Source: Boesenbergia rotunda
Lineage: Eukaryota > Streptophyta > Magnoliopsida > Zingiberales > Zingiberaceae
DNA: 64,000 nt
Direction: 5' to 3'
NCBI GenBank assembly: GCA_024364735.1
Contig: JAGFNQ010004004.1
Coordinates: forward strand, 246,381-310,380
Part shown: positions 26,701 through 41,200 of the stretch, one piece after another
How the letters are laid out: the number at the start of each line of letters is the position of its first letter
Position numbering within the stretch: the stretch's first letter is position 1
The notes under the pieces: model-generated
The model's input: only the letters and a program-made list of their open reading frames with translations
Told to the model about the DNA's origin: nothing
Database searches by the model: none
Translations under genes and position numbers: made by a program

Positions 26701-29700
26701 AGAACATTCGCTTGTGTTTGAAGTTAGCTAGCAACCTAACGCAACCTTCAACCTTTTTCATCTGAACTTGGGAGCGACATCGATGACTTTTAATATATGA
26801 TAAATAAATGAAAATTAAAAAAAATAATAGAAAAAATAGATTGGTTTAGTTTAAATTAAGTTTTAAGCACACATGTTTTGGGAATTTGAGTTACACCAGA
26901 TTTAAATTAGGTAAGTTTGGATTCCACGTAATTATGGAAATTTCTATCCTGAGTCACGCCAAAGTTAAACCGAGCCATTTCATAGCCTAGTTGCCCCACG
27001 GTGATGGTTGGCCAACCCCTCCTTCCTCTTAGTGTTTCTCCCTTTGAGTGGGCATAACCCCTTCACACTTTTGCCAATTCCTCTCAACTTCCATGTCCTC
27101 CCCACATGACATGAGACGCCCTTCAAGATTATCAAGAAAATATTCCAGCCTGACATATTTTCTACATTTTTTTGCCTACAACAAGCTATCCACGCATGTC
27201 GTCATGCGTCGATTCTAGTGACTAAAAACAAAAATAACAATTACATCGAATGTTACATGCTCTTGCTAAGCCACACATTATTATTGTGGTTTCCACCTAA
27301 TATAGTTAGCAATAAGGAAGTCCTTCCACACCTATTGTGGAAATTAAATTACTGAGTTCATGTATTTGTGACTAACTAAATGGATTGAATTTAAGGAGTT
27401 TCAAAGTCCCACCACATCTTTCTAAGAAGAGCCGCGGCTGCCCTCTTGATAAAATTCAACTCAAGGAGTTGAAGCTTTAGGACTTGGTATTGTGTCCTTG
27501 TCTTTGGGGAAATTTTTGGGTAGTTAATCTAAATATATATTGGGTTGAGTTGTTCAATTGGTAAATAAGAGAATATATTCAGTGATCTAAAGTTGACATC
27601 AAGGAGTACCATAGGTATGAGGCATGAGTTCTTTGTCTACACCCGATATTATTAAGTTGAGATGAAAACCAAATGCAACTTATCAAAATATGGAGTTTGA
27701 GAATTTGATTTCTTTTTCATCAGCAAATGAGCACGGGAACATAATAAATCTATATGATACTTAATGAATGATCCTTCTTATGATACAAAGATGCCATGAT
27801 GAGTATGCTTAATGTATATGATACAATAGTAGATATTTTTGTTTGCAATACCATGTTAGTTATTCTTGTTTGAGAATCCACGTTAGGTATTCTTGATTAA
27901 GATATCATGTTAATTATTCTTGTCTGAGATACCATGTCAGTTATGACCATGTTTGAGAAACCATGCTACTCCTTTTTGGTGATGCTTGAATTATCAAGCT
28001 AGTTTGTTGCTTTCTTTTATGTCATTGCATGATATACTACGTTGGTACCTTGACAACCCCGAGTGAAAACAAAATGCAACAATAACACTTAGCAATATCA
28101 TACCTTAATTTAAGGATATTTTTATTCTAAATCCCTATCTTTTACACTAATCATGGATGACCTCACTAGACACATTTAAGATACAATACCGCGATACATG
28201 TTATTTGCAAATGATATTATTTTGGTAGATGAGATCCATGAATGAGTAAATGCTAAACTCAAATCTTGATAGAAATATTAGAAGTGAAAGGTTTTAGGCT
28301 TAGTAGAGTAAATATAGAATATATAGAATTTAAGTTTAGCAAATAAGACGTAATGAAACCATTGTTAAAATAGAAGATGACAAATTATTGTAACTGAGAG
28401 TTTTAAATATTTAGGATGATTTTTGCAAAAGGATGGAGGGATTGAAAGAGATGTCTTACATCGAATACAAACAGGATGGTTGAAATAGAGGATAATATCA
28501 TTATTCTTTGTGATCATAAAGTGCCTCTAAGACTTAAAGGAAAACTTTACAAAATAACAGTTAGACTTGCTATGTTATAGGGAGTTGAATGTTGGACGGT
28601 AAGATGAGAGTTGCAGAGAAGAAGATGGTAAGGTGGATGTGCAAACTTACAAGAATGGACAGGATAAGAAATAAAATTTTAGAGAGAAAGTCAGAGTTGC
28701 ACCTATTAAGGGAAAACTTTGGGAGAAGCGTTTAAAATAATACAGACATGTACTTATATGAACAATAAATACTCTAATTAGACGATATGAAACTATGATA
28801 AATGTCCATATCAAACGAGGAAAAGAAAGATCAAAAAATACTTGATTAGTAATTATAAAATTAAATAAAATTTATTTAAATATAATGATGATATAGTAGT
28901 GGATAAAGCTCAATGGCGTAGATGAATAAGACTTAGACATTGTTGTTGGTTCACCTAGAAAGTTAATGAACTTAGTAACGTTTTTCGAGAAATAAAGAAC
29001 TAGAAAAAAAACAATATAGCCAGTTAACCCTATGAAGCTTGAATGTATGAGGAGAATGGAGACAAGTAATATGATCCCCACCTACCATCTAAGTGTGAGT
29101 CAGCATGCATGAGTTATTGATTTTAGCTACCATTTATAGATATATGTGCACTTACATATTTGAGTAATGCATGAATCGCCAACAACTACCTCATCTTATT
29201 ATCACAAGGGAATAGTGTGACATGATACTATATATGTCTAACGTTATAACTTAGTTGTAGAGATGAGATATACTAAGAAGAGAACAACTAATCGAGTCAA
29301 AAGAATAAATTTAAGAATAACTAAAGAGAAATTAAACTAAACTATGCATATATTTGCTCGTAGCATCTGCCAGTAGGTAGTCATCTCCTGCCCTATATGT
29401 AGTCACTCTTTGACCCTCCGTCATAAGTTCTCTATAGGAGGGCACTCAAAGAACAAATACTCCTGTCTCTATCTCCCACCTGCAAAAAGACACAACACCA
29501 ATCCTCCAAGTAGTTCAGCCTGTCTCTTGTGGGAAGTCATCTCTGAGCCAACATCCAAAACGTAACTGCATGGCTAGGCTGGATGTAGGACTTCCACACT
29601 GTCCTCGCCTAGGGCTTCTTAGGACTGGGACGTCTAAAGAAGTCATAAGCTCTGTCCACACCTCCGTCCTGCTCAAACCAATTTGTCAACCTTTGAATAG

Positions 29701-30429
29701 CACCTACCGATAAACGAGTAGCCGTAAGGATAAGGTCACAAATCTGCGATAATTGCTTGATCAATACCGAATCCAATCCAAGTGCATCGCATCCAAAGTT
29801 CATATGTATGTCCGCCTCAAATATCTATGATGCACCTACTTGATCCAAAGAGCATCCTCCTTTGTCTGTATCCCCCAAAATACCTTATTATTATTGAGGG
29901 AAAATTTTGTCTTATTAATATTTAGTGCACCATGTCTAGTGCATGCATCATTAGTGTTGTCATATATATATATATATATACGTGATTGCTCTGCTACGGA
30001 CCGTGTGCGCAACACGCCTTATCGGTCATGCCTGATCGGTCACGGAAGGGCTCGGGAAGGCTCGGAAGCGTACCTTGACGGGTTCATCGTACCCCGACGA
30101 GTTCACCCTACCCCCTAGGGTTCATCGCTCGCCCCCTGGGTTATTGTTTTGTTCGGGGGCGGCGGCCGAAGGCCACTGGTACGATCGAAGGACTCGCCGA
30201 GCCTCTCCGTGACCGATCACCGTACCCCGACGGGTTCACCCTACCCCCTAGGGTTCATCGCTCACCCCCTGGGTTATAGTTTTGTTCGGGGGTGGCGGTC
30301 GAAGGCCGCTGGTACGATCGGAGGACTCGCCGAGCCTCTCCGTGCCTGATCAGGCAGTGCCTGATCGGTCACGGGACCGATCAGGCGTGTCGCGCACGCG
30401 GTCCGCAGCAAAGCATTTCTCTCTCTCTA

Positions 30430-30498
<69 letters not shown>

Positions 30499-33400
30499 GT
30501 CATCCCTCAACCTTCCTGTAGAAAGGGAAGTTTTCTTACTTTTGTGAATCCTTGCTAGTCTGACAATCATGGATGATGAGTAAATAGTCATGAATGAACT
30601 CTAGCCATGAACTCTTACAATAAATGACTATTATTGGTGCTCGAGCAACAACGAGAGAGACAAAGACACTTGACTGAAATAATGTTGACTTAACAGTTCA
30701 TTCTATTCCTGACTCTTCTTTTTTCATACTCTAATTTTGAACTATCCCAATTCCCAAGTTAGGGGGCTTTCCTCTTATGTGGTAAGTAACCTTTGGGGTG
30801 TCATAAAAAGATCTTACATTCTAATGCTTCATGAGAATTGGTACCTTTTCCTCTTGGTAAGTCCCCGAAGGCACATTGTGAATCCTCTGAAGACTTGAAG
30901 CAGCTGAGGGATACTCAAGCTCCATGGAGTGAATTAGTTTGACATCTTTTCACTTGTGGCAAAGATTGCTTCAGTTCAATTGTCACACACATTGGAAGAG
31001 ATATTTTAGTGACCCTTTCAGTAAATTAGTTATCATGAATATCTTCCTCTATCGTTACTTCACTAAAGAAGTATATATCGAGTAAACTCTAAGATTTATT
31101 ACTTACGGAGAAAGTAGTATGGTATATAAACAAAAGAAAGACATGTGTATTCAAAAATCCCCTAGAGTAAGAATTGGTAAGTTCAATTTTACTCACCTCA
31201 ATTTTGGACAATAGAAATGTCTTAGATCACTTAGTACCTATCAATCTAAGATTTGTATTCTCTTTGTTGTCTATAAATATGATGTTAGTTTTATTCTCTT
31301 GTATAATATTGTGATAAAGGGGTAATCCAATGCATGAAGCTACCTCTAGTGTTTCCCAAGGAAAAGTTAGACCACATTTAATCTATTGTATGCAGTTTTA
31401 CCTTGCATTGTGCAAGAGGTTGCTTCTGTAACTCGAACATTTGATCTCAAGGTCACACGACAACAATTTTACTATAGTGGCAAGACTCACCTTTTTGTAC
31501 AATATTGTCATATTTAAAAAAAAAGATATTATCACTACCAATAATGAGTATTATGTAGCTAAAAAAACATCTTTGTAAACACCTTTATCAACACATTCAA
31601 ATCCAGGATTTGAATGACCTAAGTTATTATCATGGTACAAAGGTGCCAAGGAGAGACATTTATATCACCTAACAGAGATATATACTCAACATTTATATCA
31701 CCCTTATAGTTATAGAAACATATATGAAATTGACATTATAACAGGAGAAATCATCAACCAATCTAGAAATCTATAAAAGATTGGTGGAAAAACAAGACTA
31801 CCTTGTAGTTATAATACCAAACATATTTTTGCAGTGAGCATGATTAATAATTTCTTGAGACATGCCATGATCATTTAAAGATATCCTTGAAAATCCAATG
31901 GTACATGAAAGATGAAAAGAATGCCCTAGAGAAATGACTTTCGAACCATAACCAAAGTCACTTTTAGATGGTGGGATATACTGAAGTTACGTAGACAAGA
32001 TTTCTCATGGACAAAATATCAACAATGAATGACCAAGTTGAGACATGCTATCATAGAGCGAAGTATAAGGCTATGACCCTAGTTATATATAAACTTATTT
32101 GGTTAAAGCAAGATTTGAAATCTCGAGCCATGTTGTTTTTGATTTTTAATGGGAACGATATTGTTTTGGTATTATCTCGATGTTCCGATGTATAATATCA
32201 ATGGTACATTGGACATAGAGGAAGGAAAGAAATGAAAAAGAAAAAGATAAGCAATTAAGTTCAATATTTGCTTTCCATTTGGAATGCTATGTGATTTTGA
32301 CATTATCTTTAAAAAAATATAAAAAAATCAATTAGCATGTTAAAGAGAATGTTAATATAAAATGATACTACATAATTAACACAAACAATATAGGGGTGCC
32401 GAGTAGTATCCAATTTCGGTATGTTTTGATCATTTCACTAGGCGCAATATGAGATTTCAAATCATGGGTTAAACAATGGATGACCAAGTTGAGACATGTT
32501 ACTATAATTTAATAAAATTATCACATGATTTGTTAGCTCAAATGATATGATAGGATTGACTTTATCAATGACAAGTTGAATTTTTATGATACTTTTGAGT
32601 AAGCTCGAGGGGAATGTCACAAACCTAAATATATATACCGAGGTATACAGACCGAGGTTCTATTGTAAATACTATGTACTCTAGGGACCAAAGTGTTATG
32701 TTGGAGTTATGAATACAAATAGGTACAATGATTGCCAAGGAGACAATTAACCCTAATAATTTCTTCATTAAAAGAACAAGTTTATTTCCTTCTATACGAT
32801 TGCTTATATCCATTAACATGCAACTACTCATAATTCATATCATGTATTTTTTGTTATAAAGAATGTGTAAATTCATACATAAAATTTTAAAATAGGATAA
32901 TGTATTTCTTAGGGTATTAAGTTAATAAGTGAGGTTATAGAAGTGTTTTTTATTACTTAGGTAGATCATTTTGATACATCATGTTATAGATGGAAACATG
33001 GTGAAATATGATATTGTGTTATTGTTAATAAAATTAAATATACTTTTGAAAAAAAAAAATAGGCAATCATATGCTCATATGCTTTATGTGGCGGCTCAAT
33101 CATATATTCCTTGCATATCTTTTTTAAAATACAGCAAGGCACTTAATATTAACTCTAAAAACAGAAGAAAAAATTGTTGAGAGCTAATGTAATAAAAAAA
33201 CAACTAATATTGCACAAGAGGAAAATGAATTTCATAGTAATATATCAGGCTTGGATGTGCAATATATTCATTCTATAATGAATTGAAAGTACAAATTTAC
33301 GTAAGCAATATTTTAGATCTACAATGAACAAAACACCAATTTTACGTTATTCAGTATTTTATACATGTCACAGCAATTAATATGTTCATTGATATGATAT

Positions 33401-35226
33401 ATATCATAGAATAAATATGTGCTGTAACATTTGTAATATATGCTAAGCTATGATTCTGGCAGCATTAATTTCAACTTACAAATAGCCTGGACCATCACAG
33501 TTATAAAAATGAAAGCTACAAGGACAATCCTTCCTCTCACTCATGATAGGAATTCTGTTGAATCCCTGTTCCATTAAGCTACATGCTATTCAAATTTGGA
33601 TAATTATTTCCCTTACAACTGTGAGGAGCCAAGAATCCATAAAGTTAGATGCATTTTAGGCAAATATTGAAGAACAAATACAATTAAAAGGAATAGTTTT
33701 AAGGATCCATATGCTTTCTTCCTATCTAAATTCATTAAACCAATTGGTAAATCACATTGAGGTTTCTCAAAGATAGATAACTTCAGATGAAAGGATAACA
33801 TGCAAACTGTGAAGCAGAATGACAACAGAGTTGAGAAGCAAAAATTTAAACCAGTTTTAGCATTATGGATTTGGTAAGGTCTTTTACAGATACAAACCTG
33901 GTGACTTAGATAATGATCATGATGATTCACAGAAAAGAAATGCTCAACATGCTCACTAACTGATTCATCAGGATCAGGTGGAACATTTCTCACAATAACC
34001 TAAATAAGCGATGAAAAAGTTAGCACTACAAGCTATAAAAGTTACAATTGGATACCAGAATATATAGATCAAGTGGTTCATCAGACTAATCAAAGATGAC
34101 AAAACTTGAGAAACCAAAGCAAAAATTTTCTACTGTCGACACATTTATAAGCTATATAATAGATTATGTGAATATGTTGCCTAATTCATTACAAAGTTTT
34201 GTGTCATTTGTTTGAAAGATAGTTTCAATAGGTCAACAGCCATGGCTGTTCTGTACGATCAACAATCAAACCAAAATAGTTTTAGCAAGACAGAATATCT
34301 TATAGAAATTCAGCATAGAAAGTTGTTAGTAAATTGTCAATGTAATAAGCTACCGATATGACTGTTTAAAGGAAATTGACAATAAATCATTAGGAAGAAG
34401 TATGTCTCCAAAAATTCTTTGAAAAAATCTTTTTCATTGCTAGATTTTTCAGAATATTTTTATAGTATCAAAAGACTTATAAGATGTCTGAAACATATCC
34501 CTAAAAGCACTTCCCTAATTATTAGATCTGAATGGATGATAACATCCTTTCTTGGGAAGTGATTTTTAAATGTGAAACCTATATATCAGTTAAGAGGATA
34601 ATTATATTATTGCTTTTGAAAAACGGTTGCAAGTCATGAATTTATAGATTTTAGGCATAAATTTTAGATTTAGGCGTAAGTTAGGATACACCTTGGACTA
34701 GGTTTCTTATTTTTATCTAACACTCACCCTTAAGTTGGATAAATATTATGTATGTTCGACTGGCTAGATAAAACATAAAAATGTCTCACAAAAGAAAAAG
34801 ACAAAACAGTATAAGACAGTTGGACAAATATTACTCCAAGAGACAAGGTTTCATATAAAGTTTGAAGTTCTAATATCTACCAATGAGAAAGAGGATACTA
34901 GAAAGAAACAAAAGTATGAATCCATCTTCTCCATGTTGCACTAGACAAAAAAAAGTGTGGAAACAAGTGAGATTAGATTTAAACATCCACTTTAAGAAGG
35001 GAGAAATGCTAGGAGGACACATAATTTTTAATCCAAGAGAGAGCATATTTTAAAGTAACAAATAATAATTAATCTCATCTTAAATCAGGCATAAAAAAAC
35101 ATGTGAAAGAGGAAGAAAAAGATGGAATTGAATCCTGATTATACTTATGATGAAGAGAGGAAAAGAAATTGTATAATAACAGTCTCCTTTCTTTATTATA
35201 TAATACTATCTCTCTATCTTCTCCAC

Positions 35227-35263
<37 letters not shown>

Positions 35264-38200
35264 ATTTCTGATTTATTTTTTATTAAAATATATTGCAGTT
35301 ATTTATCTCTCTCCCTCTCATTCTTCTCTTTTTTGGTATCCATCCCTTTCTTTCTTATTTTTCTTCAAAGTTTGCCTTTTCTTACATCTTCAAAAATTTG
35401 GAAAGGTGGCTTGCCTAGATCAAGCCACATATTGAGGCATAGTAGGATGAAGAAAATTAAGCTTTATGATGGCAGAAAGAGAAAAAATAGAAATTAGGGC
35501 TTATCATGGGGGAGGGAGAGAGAAGAAGAAGAAAAATAGGGTTTATGATGGTGTAGCAAGGAGGGAAAAAAAAGGTTTATGATGACAGAAACAAAATATT
35601 ATTTATAACGATGGCGAGACGAAAGGCAAAGACAAAACGAAAACCATGATTTTAGGTGATGAAAAGAACAATGAACCATCATATTAACTTTACAATCTTC
35701 CCCTAGGGAATTGAAGTATGAAACCTTAACCCTAGAGAATAATCATTCTCATTCCAAGTTAAGAGGGATGATATTATAATATTATTGGGTATAGAAATAG
35801 TATTATAACTCATGCATTTATAAAGTAATATAGAAATAATCATTCTCATTCTAATTCTATCTATGATTTTGACAAAAGACTTAGGTCATGTCTTGACTAT
35901 ACTTTCCATTTTATCTAACAGTTAAAGTCAAAATATAATTTAATTTCTCTTACTAGTTTGTTTTCACGTGATCTTGATATGCTTTCCTGTCATTTCTTGT
36001 TGTTGGCTTTGGTATTCATATAATAACAACAACAACCACCAAATATTATTCTACTAAGTCTAGTCGACTACATAGATTCTCCTACATTATTATACTCAAT
36101 CCCCTAGTATATCTCATTTATATTTAAATTTATTTTATTTTATCATTGCTAACCAAGTTTTATTTAGTCTCTCTCTATGTCAATTAATGTGTATATTTAT
36201 CGTGGTCTCTCATATCACCTAACTGGAGTATTTATTCGCTCAAATATATCTTTATACTATCTTATATGCATCTCTCAAAATCTTCCCTCAATAGGTGTAA
36301 CCCGACTTTTATCTCTAATGTTTTCATTTCTCATCCTTCCCATCCTCGTATGTCCACACATCCATCTTAACATCATCATCTCTGTGATTCTCATCTTCTG
36401 CTCGTGTGCTCACTACATCGCCTAACATTCAACTCTACATAATATAGCAAGTTTAACCACTATTTTTTCAAATTTTTGGCTTTGGTGTTGATATATTTTC
36501 TCAACAATACAACAAGATAGACATAATTGTAATAACTTTTTCCAACTTTAGAATAAGGTATGGAGAAGAGTAGGCATGGCGTGGTGGACAATGTTGATAT
36601 GTGGAGTAGAATCATTTGTATGATGTTTGACTTAGGGGGAAAGCTTGGTGAGTCTTTAAGTGGTACGTTGGGAGATGAAGTTGAAGCACTTCCCTAGACA
36701 ACTTTGCAAACCAACAAACAAGTCTTATCACAAGGGAAGTTAATTTAGATGGATGTTATTGTATACTAAAATGGATGGTTCTCTAACATGTTAAATCTAT
36801 GGGGGCAACAAAGGAAGCCATGAAATTATACTCATATCACATGGACAGAGACATAGTATGCAAGCAACACACTCCGTGAGATGATTAGACAAGAAGGTTT
36901 CCATAGTGAGTTTGTTGGTGGCAACATGCAATGGAGACGCAAGGGCGCCCATTAAGGAGACATCTAAAGGCATACTCATGTTTTGGAGAAGGGCGAGACT
37001 GCCACACTACATTAAATCATGGCCTCTCTTCAAACGTGAAACTTAACTAAAGCAACCTAAAAATTGTGTTGCCAAGTGAAAAGTATAAATTTCTTGATAA
37101 GAAAATGGAACACCATTGTATAGGACCAACATTATAGTTAATATAAAAATATCCATGCAGAACTAAAGAAAATGTTGTTAACTTAAAATTTTAACACAAG
37201 ATGTTGAAGAAACTTTGCAAAATGAAGAGTATTGGGCACAACTTACTGTAAATTGATCTGGTCGCCGACCAGCAGTAGCCATAAAATGCAACCTCATCGA
37301 TTGTATTTTTTTGTATTCTATGTAGAGTACATAATATGTCCAAAACGTAAATACATAGGCCATTCCCACATGTGCCCAGAACCTGACAAGGAAAAAACCT
37401 ACTCATAAAACACCGGGCATGTAGCCCTCAGTGAAAATCAAAGCCAATGCACTATTTTGGACATGAAGGATTTTAGCAATAGAACAACGATCCAAAAAAA
37501 TAGTGTTCAAATAACAGATTTACAAAATCAACAGAAGACTTGTGAAATTTCAGAGTCGCAGACATATTTAACAGTAGTTGTATCAGAATTCTGAACACTT
37601 GTCCTTGCAAGCTATGCAAATCTAAACCTAATCCAATTGTTCATACAACAAAGGCACCAATCAATCAAAAAATTAGTAAAGACGACAAACATACAGAGCT
37701 TATTTTCCTAAGCAAATCATCCCACCATTGAATTCTATTTAAGGCCAAAATTTTCATAATACTCGAATCTTTTCTCATAGTATTCTTGTTAACCATCTTA
37801 AACTCATATATTCATATTCGTTATTCTAACATAATCTGTGTTCTTTCCTAACCATCCAGCGGTTTGTATTACAACCCTAGAAATTAAATAAAGGCAAATT
37901 GATGAAATTAATAGCTACAGGTGTAATAGTTGTTATTGAGGCAATCATTTAATTGGAGCAGGTTAGCTGTGTTTAGAGGTTGATTATGAGTTGGGTTTGA
38001 GCTGGACTCGGATCTAAGTCAGTTCGATTAGGTTTATTGTGAACCTAAAATCATTTAAAGTTAATCGGGAACCACTTTCTGTTTGAAATTGGAGAAGTGG
38101 GGTCCATAGGGAAGACCTTCTGACTAACATTATGTGGACTTGATTTGGATTAAAATAAATCAGTTTAGATTAGTTGATTCATTTGTATCCTTTTTGGTTC

Positions 38201-41200
38201 GTGGAGGATTTTTGGTTAGGAATTATATATAAATTTGCCTCTCCCATCAACCCCAACCTGTTCCAATCTATTTAGTTCCTCTTCCCCCTGAGCATGTCCA
38301 AATGTGAGCACGATCGACTCAACGATTAACCACCACAGCACGTTCCTTGTGACATGCGTTATCCTGGTGTGAACCCTGGACCTTGGGACCCTGGGCTTCT
38401 AGATCGCTCATCGCGAGTGCTTTCCCGATTTATCCTAGCAGCCTGTGGGAAACTTCCGTGAGGCCGAGCCGGTCGCCCGAGGTTGAAAAAACCTCGTTAA
38501 TCTTTTTTTTTTTGTATGACCTACGTTACCCTGACTATACCTCCCCTCCTTCTCGATTTCTGCCTTTATGATTGTCCTGAGCCATGACCCAACACTAAGG
38601 CATGGACCTTCCCAGCGACCACAAATAACAGTGTCATCCCTGGTCCCATCTCTCAATTTCTCTCCAACATCATTCAACTGCTCCACTGTTGCCTCCAAGC
38701 CCATTAGTTGCCTTCACTAGCACGGCAGCAAATGAATCTAAAACCCTAAGCTTCCCATTTTGTTGTATTTGTCAAATTTTAACCGACATCCTTTTTCATG
38801 TCTACTACCACTTTCAAGATTCTAACCGGCATTGGGATTTCATCTCTTGCCATCTAATCTGGTCACCTAGAGTTGTTGGGGCTAGAGACTCTCCATTGAT
38901 AGCTGTAAACCTTTGTTGGAATCCCTTTGTTTTCCAAATTAGTGAGATCTCTAGATCCTTTTTGTCTTTTAGATTTTTGTTGCTATTAACTTTCACATCA
39001 TAGTAATTAGGGTGGTAGCTAGGTGCAAGAATTTGTCATCCTCTAGGTTTGGATAGGTCTCTTATGATCTGAATCTTGAGTTCTAATGATGTATATCTTG
39101 CAACATGAAATGAGATCCAATTTTTGTTAATTTTTTATCTAAAACTAAACAAGGTTAAATTGCAAATGAGTGTCTCATACGAGATGATCAAAGTGATGAT
39201 AATACAAGAGGATATCAGATTGTTCAGAGACGTTGTTCCTATGATGCAGTGACAACAAGATCCTCCTATAATCTATCATCCTCCATGTTCAGGTAAAGAG
39301 TGTCTTGTTTTCTCTTCTCCTTGCTCGAATAGGTTTCTTATGATCTGAATCTTGAATTCTAATGATGCATATGTTGGAATGTGATGGTCAGCTAAGGCAA
39401 AAGGGGTGAATAGGCAGCATTAAATTTTTGTTGATTCTTCCAAGCACAAACCTCAAACACAAATACAAGGTTAAATTGCATGTGTGATGCAACAGAAATA
39501 AGTAAGCCAAATGCATAGCACATTAGCAAGAGAATTTAACGTTGTTTAGAGAGTCTGCTTTTACTCCGCGGCCTATGAAAGGGTGGAAAATAAGTTCCAG
39601 AATTTGTCATCCTCCATGTTTCAAGTAAACATGCGTCTCAGTTCCTCTTCTAGCTAACGATTACAATACAGGAAATACAACTATTTCTAAACCCCCTTTA
39701 GAAGCACTCAACAAGAAAAAGTTCATACTCACATAAATAAATGCAATGAAAGAATAAGAAAATAAGTGATTATTGAGAGCTCGATAGGTGAGAAAGCCTT
39801 GAGTCTTGTCAAGGCTCTTGGATTTCTTTGAGCACTTTATGAATAAACCACAACCAAATGAAAATGTACTAAATGGTGGTTCTATACCACAAGCTCTCTA
39901 AGAACTTATATATCTAATGCTCCAACACTCACATAGTTGATTTAGAAGCCTCCAGTTGACTAGAATTTTGATTCAATTGATTGGACCACTTCAAAATGAA
40001 CCTTGGATTCCAATGGCTATATTTTCAATCTGCTTAAATGAAATAATGATTGTATCGAATGCTCATAACTCCAATTGATTGAAAAGACTTTTAGTGCATT
40101 GTCGCTTAAACAAAAATATTCTATTTGCCCAACCACAGCCCCTCCAAACTTGAAACTTAAACAATATGAATGGCTTGAATCTAGTCGACTGTTTATGTTA
40201 GTCAATTGGTAGTCCAAATTTACACACAACTCGTCAAAAGCCGCATAACGTCAACACTTGAATTAATCAACAAACATGATTTGAAAACACCAAAAAGTCA
40301 TGAGGCTTTAACATACAAGTGCTACATAATCAACCCTCTGCCTAAACAATGACAACATCTTGCATCTAGTCGACTGTTTATGTTAGTCAATTGGTATTAT
40401 CTGGGAAGTCCAAATTTACACACAACTCGTCAAAAGCCGCATAATGTCCACACTTGAATTAATCAACAAACATGATTTGAAAACACCAAAAAGTCATGAG
40501 GCTTTAACATACAAGTGCTACATAATCAACCCTCTGCCTAAACAATGACAACATCATTACAAAAACATTTGATAACAAAACCAAGATTGCATTTCACACA
40601 CAATATATGGGCATAATCTTTGAGTTCGCCTCAAGCTTGAGGGCCATCTATGAGCTTAATGCCCTTTCTAGCTCCTCACTAGCTGCAAGGAGTCATTCAT
40701 CCTCCAAGCTTGATCTCCAATCTTTAGTCTTGTACAACAAATCTTATAGACTTGATGCACCACAAGTGAGACCCAACCACTTAATTTGGATTGTCAAAGC
40801 ATAGGTTATATTGTTAAAACATCAAAACACTTTGGTTAAAACCAACCACAAGTGAGACCGTTGTCTCAGTAGTATATAGGGTGATTCGATGTGCAATAGA
40901 TAGAGTGGTGGCATACTAGTTGCATTGTGAGTTGTGGTTAGCTGTTGAAGTGTTGTTTAATCTAGATTATATCATATCCTTAATCTTTTTGGCATGTTTT
41001 AAGTTATCTGTGAGAGAATCAATCTTTTAATAGGACTTCTTACTAATGTCATTTAGGGTAGCAACTAAGGTATTTTCTTTAGGTTGGAGTTATGGATGCT
41101 TAATCCTATCATGGAATGCATCTCCATTTGAGTCTGTAATTAATTTTTGAGATGGATCTTTTGTGCAATTTTGTAATTTAATGTGTGATGTTCTAGTTCA

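Noticed and set aside
30149..30464. 60-66-aa open frames sharing MFGGGGRRPLVRS
   Set aside because: By-product of the 133-bp duplicated unit in a TIR element.
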